The position numbers and the translations under genes are program-made. From positions 3,375,034 through 3,439,033 of the forward strand of contig NW_025335587.1 in NCBI RefSeq assembly GCF_004798865.1: 64,000 nt of DNA, written 5' to 3'. Positions 23,001 to 35,000 of this stretch are shown here, one piece after another. Origin of the DNA: Varanus komodoensis (lineage: Eukaryota; Chordata; Lepidosauria; Squamata; Varanidae). The notes beneath the pieces were generated by a model, which saw only the letters and a program-made list of their open reading frames with translations, was not told where the DNA came from and made no database searches. How positions within the stretch are numbered: the stretch's first letter is position 1; each line of letters opens with the position of its first letter.

Positions 23001-26000
23001 TCTCAGATGCAGGCCAGGCACTTGCTTTTGACCGCATGGCAAGGCATCATTAGAGATGGGAGGTCCAACTGAATGAGCAGCACACATAGAGGACGGATGC
23101 TTGCTTTCAGAAAGCCCCTCCCATGGGGATGGGACTTAGGCATATTCTAGGGAATGGTCCTGTAGATAAAAAAAGATTGGGTTCAACAAACCGCTCTGTG
23201 CATGATCAGAGATTTGTTCTGGGTGATCTGTACTTAAGAGCGATAAAGAATATTTTGCAAGGAAAACAGCCTGTGGGTTTTGTCTGCTCAAAGGAGGAAC
23301 TTTGGATCATGACGGGGAGAGCATTTCACAAACATGCGGTTACTGTAGAAAATCCTTGTTCCTGTACTGATTTCTCCCAAGCTTCTCTCAGAGCACATAG
23401 AAAAGGGCATTTGAAGTTGACCTCAGAAACTGGTTAGTTTTATATGGGAGGAGGCAGTCCTTGACATACTGGAGTCCCGAGCCATCTAGAGTTAAAGTTA
23501 AAACCAGTATTTTGACCTTGTGGAGTTTTCTGCAACTCTGCATGCCAAGATGTGCTACTTGTGATCACACCAGTGGAAGGACCCAAAATGGTGTGTTCCA
23601 CTTAGTCTTCAGATGCTGATTGAACTTTGTTCCATCCTACCACATTCATATTCTCTGCAGTTTCACCATGGTGTAATTGACATAATTTGTTTATGGACAC
23701 TGTTTTTGTACAGTGCAATATACTGCATTCTATTCGACTAGATATGACATTTAGGCAAAAGGAATATCTGTATATCATGAGGAGCAAAATATTTCTCAAA
23801 CCACTTTCACCTTATAAAATACATTAATAAGACGAATACCTGAAAGCACTCAGCACATACTGCCTCAAAGTACTCTTTTGTATGTGTAAAGGTCTCATTT
23901 TTCAATTCACTAATTCTCCTGCAGGTCTTGTATCTGAATATACTGTAAGAAATTACAATTATGGGATTACTACTGAAATAACATATCCCTTTAATTTCAG
24001 TATAATAAAAGCTGCCCTTCCATAGGAAAGCCTTACAAGTCCAACAAGTTGAATATACCATACTTAATATATACGTGCCATTATAAAACCTTTTTTATTA
24101 TCCACTTTCTCTGCAAGTATTATAAGTTGTTTGTTAAATACTTTTAGATCCTTGTACAGTTTCAACTTGTAGTCAAATTTCTCTAATGGCTTGGGCAGCT
24201 GCCGTAAAATTTAAACTTGTTTTATTAGATTGTGAGTCCTTACCTAAACTTTTAAAGTGGACCCAATAGATTCCCATGAATCAGTGTGGGATAAGTTAGT
24301 GGAGGATAAACTGCTGAGTCTAGGTTTTAATCTTCTTTGATCTTTCTCTTCTGATAGTTATAATATTAGAGAGAAGCCTTTGGGATCATTGAGGAGATTA
24401 GACCAGGTCTAGTAGATTCCAAGAGATGTTGCTCCCCACTTTGGGGGACTTCTCTGCCCCTTCTTTTCCTGTTCTAGCAAGTTGTTTTACCTTTTTCACT
24501 GTCCCATTTTTCACCAACTCTTTTCCTGGCTAAATGCCACTCACAGAATGGTTAGGCTGCTGCGAGGGTATTAGCCACTCTCAAAGACTCTGCCCTTATG
24601 GCAGAAGTGTAATAGAAATTTTACCACACTTTCTATTCAGTTGCCATTTGTATTCTTCTGCCTTTCCCTCACTGAGGGAAAGGCAGAGTAGGTTCCCTCA
24701 CTGTTCATGAGATTTCTATCTGCCATACCTTTTGGCTGGCAGCAATAGATATGCCAATCTGTCTGTGGTTAAGTTTATATTCTGTGCTCTTAATACGAGA
24801 CAGAAATATGTCATAAATTTTCAGGTTTAAGCATCAGTGAGTCTGTTGAAATATATCAGTATATTAATCTGTTTTGCCAAGGTGCCTTGGAGCATGTAGG
24901 CACTCTGATTTTGGAACAGGAACTTTATATGTTAATTGAGTTACATATTCTTGCAAACCTGTATGGTACCAAGAGGAGAAATACTTTATTCTGATTCCCT
25001 TGCAGGTTTTAGATGTTTAAAAAATTCTATTTTTTGACTAAAATCTAAAAATAGTCACATTACCAGATTAAATGGAACCATATTCTTCTTTCATCAGTTC
25101 ATCATTTACAGTGTGTGATTTCACTGATATAGTTGAAAATGATGAAGTAATGCTTTAAATTAGTCTGTAGTGAAGTTTTCTAATGCAAGTTTGAAAAATA
25201 AAGTTTCATTTGCAATTGAGTAATGTTTTATTTTGGTATATTTCTGTCATATTTTAGGTGGTTTAAAATAAGTATGCTTTAATTTTAAAATGTTCTGCTT
25301 TATGACTAGCAGTACAATAGGAAATAGGTGCTATACACAATTCTGCCTTTAGAACTTCATGATATATACCCATTGAAATAACAATACCTTTTGGTTTTGC
25401 AGGTAATGTTGTGGGCAATTTAGGACACTCATTTTTTAGCCAGAGTTTCCTTGGTAGTAAGGAGCATGGTGGCTTTTTGTATGTTACTCCTGCGTTTCAG
25501 TCGCTGCAGGATTTGGTGCTCCCTGCCCCTCCATATTTATTTGGGATTCTTATCCAGAAATGGGAGACTCCTTGGGCCAAAGTATTTCCCATCCGATTGA
25601 TGCTGAGACTTGGAGCTGAATATAGGTGTAAGTACTGTTTTTCTTAAATGATATATCTATTTATTTAAGAGGATAATTTTCTTTATTTAACAAGGATTCT
25701 CAAGTACAGTACCTATAAAATGGCTAAGGATATAACTTCCACTGATTTTACTATTTTGTAGGTGATGATATATTGGCTTAGAATCTTTCCACAAGCACAG
25801 ATTTTTCAGGAAACATTAAATTCTTCCATTCGCTGAACAAAAAGTTATGATCCAAACTGTAATTCTTAAGATGTTTCTAATTGGCATACATACTATTGAC
25901 CAAATTTCCTTATAGCTTAAGTATTTTCAAACTGAATGCATCTTAGAGAAAAGGAACAACTTAAGAATGAACAGCTTTTGAAAAATTAATTATGACATTT

Positions 26001-29000
26001 AAAGGTACTTATCAAATAACTGTGATTTATTCTTAAATATTGATACTGAGACTGAATAGATCAAAATTTGATAGTTAAAGAAACACAAAATATAAGAATA
26101 TGTATTTCCATGGAGAGTTGGTAAACTGTTCAAATAGAGCTCATAGGCTCTTTGAAAATGGCTGAGAGAACTGCTATAAAATAATGATGAGATGGTATAT
26201 TACTCCAGTAGTGCTAAATAAATATCCACCCACACACTGCCCATATGAAAGCTGAGGAGAAAACACAGGAGATTAATAGCAAATGTCTACCATATGTGGT
26301 AGGAATTTCACTTAGGAAGTTGGTGTACAAGACTAAGCTGTGCAAACTCACTCTAGCCACCATCAAAACCTGGCATCCAGGTTCACAGCAGCCTCCAGGA
26401 GTACACCAAAACTGCAAACCTGAGAGTAGAGAAGGAGTGTACATAGAAAGCATAGTTATCTTCTCCACTATACTTCTGTACCCAAGTAGAAAGGTAAAGA
26501 TCTCATTCTGTCCCTAAAGGTCTTTGATCAGCTGGGCACCAGAATGGGTAAAAGGATTCCTCTCGTTAATGTTTACATATGTGAACACAGTCAAAGAACA
26601 GTAACGGATAACAACTCTGTCTTTTAGTCTTGCTTCTGCTGGTATTGTTCTAGGTCTGGTTGTCTAGTCCGATAAATATTTTGAGGAAACCTCAGAAGAG
26701 AAAATTGAGTCTGATTTTACTTTTATTTTCTTAGTGTACCCATGCCCACTTTTCAGTGTCAGATTTCGTAAGCCATTGTTTGGGGAGACTGGACACACAA
26801 TTATGAATCTTCTCGCAGTAAGTGATGACTACAAGATGGCTTTTCTTCTCTAGTGATTAAATAATAAAAGGGTATAACCTATATTTTATTGTGAGCCACC
26901 TAGAGGACCCTTGGGCTGATTAGCAGAAAATAAGTCTAAAAATAAATAAATGCATAAAAGTTTTCAATTTATGTACATAGTAATTCCAGAAATATTATAG
27001 CAAATAGGTTTCTTCAGATGGGTATGGGATTATTTAGTGTAAACAGTAAAAATGTGGCCCTGGGGTCTATATTATTTGTGGAGACTTGAATTTGGTTTTC
27101 CTCAGGGAAGTAAGGTAGAAGGAGCTAAATAGTGAATTGGATTGGCTATCAGAGTCTGTATGTTTTAGGCAGGTCTTGTCTACTCTGTGCACATCCAGCT
27201 TGTGCCAATCACTTTCCAGGAAATGGAAAAGTTTAGGCCAAGAAGAGAGTACAACAAGTTCCTGACACCTGTGGAACAGATAATTGATTTTCAGTGTGAA
27301 TGTAGATTCCAGTTTGTGGGTGACCAAGCCTTTTTGAAACATGGTAGAACTTTGTTTTACTGAAAGTCAAATATTCTACATGCCACAGTGATGCCCACTA
27401 AAATAAGACTTTATCTGACAGAATTCTGAATTATCTTCTTAAGTTGCTATGCTGGATGTTGTAGGCCTTTTCCTAACTAAACTTGAATAGGATTGTGCCC
27501 TTTAAAGTACACAAAGGTAAAAGTGTTAAACATGTGCTGTATTCTCAAGGGTTCAGGAAGGAAAGTTTTTGGAGCACAGGATTTTCAGGTGGGTACTCTC
27601 TTCTTGCTGCTGGTCTCTTCATTCAGCAGATGAAGTATCTCTAACATAATTGAAAGCATAGTTGCCAATAGGGAAAGCAGCTCCTTTGTGTAGTATTGAT
27701 TCTCCCTACTTGCTATTGTTCACAGACCTTGCTACTTTGGTGTTTCAACTTACCTCTGAAAGAAAGTATATCCATCTATTTTCTTACTGCAGTACTAAGA
27801 AGATATTGTTTATTGCAAATTAAGTATATTTTAGTGTAGTATTTTTATATTAACTCATAGTTCTTGCCCTGTTAAAATGAAACTCTGTTGGTAATTATCA
27901 CAGTTTTAGTTATTCTGTGCATTGACAGGACTTCAGAAATTACCAGTATACATTGCCAGTTGTCCAAGGCTTAGTGGTTGATATGGAAGTGAGGAAAACT
28001 AGCATCAAAATTCCCAGCAACAGGTACAATGAGGTATGTGCTATGAATACATGACACTCAGATTCCAGAAGCAGCAAAACAGCAATGATTTTATTAAATT
28101 ATTTAATTAACTACAATTGAATTTGGGAGACTGGGTTTCAAATTATTGTTCAGCAAGAGACTTAGTGGCACCGAGCATACAGTGGTGTTTTTACTTTGGC
28201 TCCAATCTGAAAAAAATGACATCTTTTACAGTGTGTATATCACAGATTATTTTTGGCTGTTAAATATGCTTCAAGGACGAATAGTTTTGGAAGGGTAAAA
28301 TCTTAGTGTGTGTTGAGGATGGGGGGAAGTTTTTAAACATAGCTTAGACATATACCTTTGAACATAGCTTCACTTGACCCCAGTACAGATGGCATGTTCT
28401 TCCACTATATCCGTGGAAAGTTTCCCACATGTCAAAAATGTTTCTTTTTTTTAGGTCATGGTCCAGTAGTGCATAGTAATGCTAGATGGTCTGTTTTGGT
28501 TTGGTTGCAGATGATGAAAGCCATGAACAAGTCCAATGAGCATGTTCTAGCAGGTGGTGCATGCTTCAATGAGCGGGCAGACTCTCATCTAGTGTGTGTG
28601 CAGAATGATGATGGGAACTATCAGACACAGGCCATCAGTATTCATAATCAGCCACGGAAGGGTGAGAACGGCAGACAGTATGTCACCTCCTCCCCCCCCC
28701 TCCATTCAGTGTCGTCTTCATTTCCTTAATGCGTTTTTCATTTCTCTCAGGCCCATTTCATTTTGCAAGTACATGGTCTCACCTTTCACTATAGATCTTC
28801 TGAGGAGTATCAGAGAGTGATGTAAACTGAGACTTGAAAGAGACATACTTTCTCAAATGTAGCACAATCACACCACTTTGTACAGGCATGCTAATCCTGT
28901 GGCTAAATTCCTCTTCACTCTTGTTTACTTCCATTCACCCTTCTATTTTAATGTTCATTTTAGGTAGGTTTATTTCACAGTTCAGACATAATACTAAACT

Positions 29001-32000
29001 AGCCATTTTGACTACAATTCCCACCATCAGCCAAGATAATGGGAACTATAATCCAGCACTTCTGGGGAAGACCATGATAACCCATGATTTCTGACTTGAT
29101 TTATTTAAATTGGTTGGTTGCTAGAGTCTGGATGTAATGGTAAACTGTACTTTATTCAAAAGGAATGCCTCACACATGAAGGAGGAGGAGTGGGGGATGT
29201 GTGAAATTGGTTAGAGCTTAGTCTTGTAATACTGAACCATGGTTTACTGATACATCTGACTCAGGGCAATGGCTAAATCACCTCTGACAAGCTCCAGGAT
29301 TGCCTTTATGGTCAGGGGAAAAATGCAGTAGTTAAAATGTGTTAATAGTAATTGGGTTTTCTTTGAATACTTAAATTTGCCAATGTGTTTGGCTAAAAAG
29401 GGGGAAGGTTCCATAAATTTGGTTTTTGAATTATTTGCTGCTCTGATGTTGATTGAATTCTAAAATCTAGCTCTTATGCACAACATGAGCTTTCTTCATA
29501 TCTCAAATTGTTGCAGTGACTGGAGCCAGCTTCTTTGTCTTTAGTGGAGCTTTAAAATCATCTTCAGGCTATCTTGCCAAGTCCAGTATTGTAGAAGGTA
29601 AGATTTGTCAGCTTTCACCAAAGGCAGTAGGGGGGTTTTTGTTTTCTTTTTTGCTTGAAAGTATGGTGCAACTGTGTTAGAACTTAACATGTTGCTATTT
29701 TTAAACTTAAGTACTAGATTCCTGTAGAATTTTTGAGCAATGCAAGCCATAAGGAACAAGCTTAAATAAACAGAAAGGAGGATGAATCCAGGGAGATGTG
29801 AGAACAGGCCCTTGCACTAACATTGCCTAGCAGTACTGGAAAACCACTCTACAGCTGCTGTCTTAACTGCCGATTTTATTTTAGTTCTGTATTTTATGTT
29901 TTCAGCAAATAAAAGTGCAAGCATAAATTTTTGGTTTTGTTCCTGAGTGATAAAATATTTTTAGAGGCATCACAGTTATATAATTACAATTCAGTTTAAA
30001 AACTGTGGTGAAATTTGAATAGTAGACTGTGGGAGGGGGTCACAAGTGAATTCCATGACAAGACCATCATTAAAATTAAATTATAATTCAGGGAGCCTGG
30101 AACTGGCTTCGGGTGCAGAGAAAGTGAGCAGTCAAGAAGAACAAACTGAGTATTGGCCCTTGTGTTTTTGTCCAAATGTAAAGGGATTATTATGCCTGTT
30201 TGCTAGTGCTGGACTTACAGTTAGGACTGGAAATACCTGGCTTCCTGTGCTTGTCCAGAGGCCTGGAACTCGCCTCGATTGGGAAGAAATAATGGGCAAA
30301 CAAGAGAATCTGAGTACTGCCTTTGTGCATGTTGTCTGATTGTTGTTGTGGTTACACCTAGGTGTTAGGGTTGGGGTTAAGCCTCAGTGTAGAGTTAAGG
30401 AACCAGAATGGGGAAATCTGGATCCTGAGACAAGGGGTGTGTATGTGTGTTTTAAATAGACTACCATATCTGGATAGGCTTCAGCTTGCTACATTTTTAA
30501 ACTGCTTATGACATTTGCACCTGAAGACCATGTTACTGTACCATGACTTGTGCATAATTGGCCAGTTGGCACAAAGTATGATTGACGCAACATGTCACTG
30601 GTACAAATAGGCTGATTTTGCACAAATCAGAGTAAAGACACATATGTTTGGGGTGTTCAGTTACACAAATATTAGTACTTGAAGTACAAATTGAGACTCA
30701 TTCTATAGAAAGAAGTCCACAAGCTGGCTCACCTTTTGCAAAAGTTCCTGAACAGCGCTAAAACAAGCCAGAATCTGGGTGCTGAATTGTAGAAATGTCT
30801 CTTCACCCTCATACCAGATTCCTCACACATCTCCACATGTTGGATAGTCAATATATATTGGGTGATAGGTGTGGGTGGATGGAGAGTTAGATTAGGGTAA
30901 GGTCTCATCTGCATAATCTTATACTTTGATTTTGTAGTCTAGATTATGTGATTTGACCTTTATGCCCCATAGAAGTGTGAAAGCCAGCCCTGCCATATGT
31001 ACATTCAAAACTTGCACTTAGGATGTACACATTTGAAACATTAGTCTGATGCATGCATTTCTTCTCTGATTTGTGAAAAGTGCTGTGGGTATTTTCAACA
31101 GTTTGTCACATCTTTCCTAGATGGTGTTATGGTCCAGATAACAGCTGAAAATATGGACTCCCTAAGGCAGGCGCTGAGAGAGATGAAAGACTTCACTATT
31201 GCTTGTGGTAAAATGGATGCTGAAGAGCCCCAAGAGCATGTGCATGTTCAGTGGGTGGATGATGACAAAAACTTCAACAAAGGGTAAATATAGCAGTCTT
31301 TGTTTGAAAGCTTTTAAATTAGCTTATTTAGTTTTAAAACATAAGAGCCATCGGGATCACACAAATGGTCAGACCAGTAAGGTACTCTGTTCACACAGGG
31401 GCAAGCCAGACTAGTGGCTATTGAGAGCCTTCTCCTCCATGAATTTGTCCAGTTCTGTTTTAAAGGCATCCTGACTGGTGGCTATTGGTGTTACTTTGTT
31501 CATTCTCCGGTCCTCTGGTAAAGAGGCTGATCTTAGGAACATATTGCGTATTTTTGTAAGAAGGTCAGTAATTTCAAATTTGAGCTCTTTAAGAACTCTA
31601 GGTTATTTATTGACTTTGATTTTGTCAATAAGGTTGACATTGTTACCTTTTGTCACTTATTTGCCTTAATTCCTCCTACTCTTTCCTAAATGCTTAAGTT
31701 CAGGAACAGGTATCTGTTCTGTATCCTCCTGATTGCAGCTTCTCCTCATCCTCCTTTAATTCTGCTATCATCTAATAACCCAGCTGCCTCTCTGGGTAGT
31801 TTCTTTCTTCTGATAAAGAATTCTTTATTGTTGGCCTTGATGTTGTTAGTGAAAACATTTCAAAAGGTTTCTTTGCTTCTCTTATTGTTTGCTTGCATCT
31901 CCTATGTGCAAGCTTGTGCTTCCTTTTGCTTTCCTGATTTCGGCAAGATTTTCATTTCTTGAAGCAAGTCATCCCTTTTGACTCTGCTTATTAACCGTGT

Positions 32001-35000
32001 GGGTGACCTTTTGACCTTCATGTTACCTTTCCTAACTTGTGGTATGTATACTGTCTGTGGTTCTATTCTTGTGGTTTTGTATAATCTCCACGCATTTTGA
32101 AGGTATTTAACTTTCTTGCCTGTCCTGTTCAGCTGCTTCTTTAAAGCAGTTCCTTCATTTTAGTGACGGTCCCCACTTTGAATTTAAATGTGATTCCACT
32201 GAAACTCTTTAGCAATCTTCCACCTGCCCGTATATTAAGTCTGATAGCACTGTGGTTACATTGGTTCAACAACATTTACATCCAATACTATGTCCTTTGC
32301 AACGCTACCTTGGATTAAATCTAGGATTGCCTCCCCTCTGGTTTGTACCATGACCAGCTATACTAGGGCACAGTCATTTAGGATATCAGTGCTGGAATGA
32401 ACTGAGTTTACATAACAGCTGTCAAAGGTTAAACTTAAGAGATACCAACTTATATATGGTTTTGATGCATGACTTCATACATTAGTATCTTTTTGGTGTA
32501 TGAAATTGTGCATGCATCATTTTGTGGGGCAAATGCATTTGCTATGAAGAACTGCCAACAACTGGTACTCCTGCAATATGTAATAGATACACACATATAT
32601 ATGTGTGTGTATTAGAGACACAGAATGAACTGCATTGCCCAGAGCTCTTGTGGGATGCAATGGTGAGATACCATTGAAGAGAATGGAAAAATTTGGCTCA
32701 CATGGGAGTTTCATGGGCATGTTAGTGCTGCTGAGAAGTGTTCATTTGAGCTTTGTGCCTCTACTTACTTAGTTCATGGAACAAATTGACCTTAAAATGT
32801 ATCGCAACAGTACTGTCTTGTTTTTGGAGGCTGGCTTTTACTTTTTAATGGTAAAACTTGAAGCATTTTTAAAGCCTGTAAAATTTGGTTTGTCTAAACA
32901 TGGTATGATGTACTGACATATGCTGCTTACTCCTCCTCTTTCAAGTGTTGTAAGCCCTATTGATGGAAAATCTATGGAATCTATCACAAGTGTCAAGATA
33001 TTTCATGGCTCAGATTATAAAGCAAATGGGAAGGTCATTAGGTGGACAGAGGTAAGGAAACAAGATTGTTTTGCATTTTAAAGTCGAAATCTAGTGACTT
33101 TGCATAGTGTGTCTGTATTGACCATAAAAATGAAGCCTGATGAAAAACCAGAAAGGGCTCAGTTAACTTCCACTAAATATGCAGATACTGAACATGAAGA
33201 CATGTTTCTGGTTGAGGGAGGCTAGAAAGATTCATTGTGTGGCTTCTGCCTGACTTGGAATGGCCTCAATACTTTGCTTACCTGTTAATTTTTGAAGGTA
33301 AAAACAGACTGGGCTGCTTCATATTTTACAGTAACCCATCATGGGTTAATTACCCCATAGGATTGTGTGAGCTGCACCAACTGCCATTTTGACTATGCAA
33401 GCTGTGGTGGGGTATGCCATGGCTTGTGATGTAGTATGAACCTGGGCATCATGGATTATTTTGCTTACACCTCAAATAATCCACAAAGGCCAGGTTTGTA
33501 TGACATGACAAGCTGCTGCTTACTCCCACTGTGAGTTAATTCAAACCTAGGTGGCATACCATGAAATATGAATAAAATAATTCTTTTTTGTTCTAGAATA
33601 GTTCATATTCAGGAAGCATCTCTGTGTTTCATCAGTCTTATGGATCACTTTCTTTTCCCTGTAAGCAGTATTGGTGGTCAGCATGCACAAATTATCTTAG
33701 CTGATCTTTTTCAACTTTTCTTCATAGCAGTGGCATGAACTGGACACTAGTAGAATTAGGTCAAATTCTAAGTATTAAATAGTCAGAAGCTGAAAAGGAT
33801 CTCATTGTGACAGCAGGACATCTAACAACCAACCTTTCCCATTGCAAGATGCCTAAACTAGTTCATCTACTTCCCTTAGACTTCAGGACCCACCATTAAC
33901 TGAACAGATTAGAAAAATTGCTTGTGTCATGGTGTTCCTGAACTCTAAGACTAGTGTGACAATGCGGAAATATAGAGACGTAAATTTATTTGGGCTGTAT
34001 ATAGAACAATTATTTCTTTCTTTAGGTTTTCTTTCTGGAAAATGATGACCAACATAATGGCCTAAGTGACCCAGCAGATCACAGCAGGCTGACTGAGAAT
34101 GTGGCTAAGGCTTTCTGCTTAGCCTTGTGCCCTCACTTGAAGCTGTTGAAAGAAGATGGAATGACCAAGTTGGGTCTACGAGTTACACTTGATGCTGATC
34201 AAGTAAGATAAAAGCAACTACTTTTGTCTGCTACTTTGGTGTGTGTAGTTAAGTAAGCCAAAGAAAGCATGAATAGTTCCTTTGCCTTCTTTTGGCATTT
34301 CTTTTGTTTGGTCATTGATGCGAATATTGGATTGGATCCAAATGGAAAATCATCTTCTGTTCAAACACGGTACTAGGATCAGTGATGGAGAAAGGGTGTA
34401 GGAACCCTCCACTTCTCTAGTTGCTCCAGGGGGCCACCAGCCTTTCACACAGTTTTATGAGGCACAGGCAAAGGAGAAATGATATGTATTCTTCTTTAGC
34501 CCTTTTAAATGGGAGTTTATAGGCACTTGCCGTCAATTATTCCACTGTTTGAACCAGTTAGTTGCAAGCCTCCAATCAGCCAAGACTCTCAAGCATCCAA
34601 TGGCATGAGCAAGCCATAGCCGCCAGTAGCATTTGCCAACTTCACCTCATGCCCTGCATTTTATCTAGATAACTAAGTTCCTTTATTAGACATATCTAAA
34701 TGTTGCCACACATATATAGGCATACTAGTTGTCAGATTCCATTTGGGACAGCTGTTGAGGTTGAAAAATGACTGGCTGGTAACCATAATTAAAACAATTT
34801 CTCCGGCAAATTTCTCTTCGTCTAGTATTCTGTGTGGCTGATATAAGTATTGAACCTCATTTCTGAAAGAAGAAAAATACTTGTTTCCATAACTTCTGCT
34901 TCCTTAATGTGAAGGTATGTGAACAGATGCTGTTGCACTGTTCATTCTTTGAAAAGGATTCTTCATGTTGTGCACTTAGCTATCCATTAATCTTAGAAAA

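Larger units (their letters stand above)
31284..32945 (+). other. ZFYVE9: ZFYVE9 intron with degenerate CR1-like sequence (1.7 kb)
   Basis: Most of the left part is minus-strand LINE remains (31340-32410). A near-palindromic AC/TG repeat is at about 32588-32613. The rest is unassigned. Confidence 0.6.

Noticed and set aside
33320-33570. Possible hAT-like miniature element in a ZFYVE9 intron
   Set aside because: It has suggestive motifs (CCCATCATGGGTTAA), but I found no matching terminal inverted repeats or 8-bp flanks.
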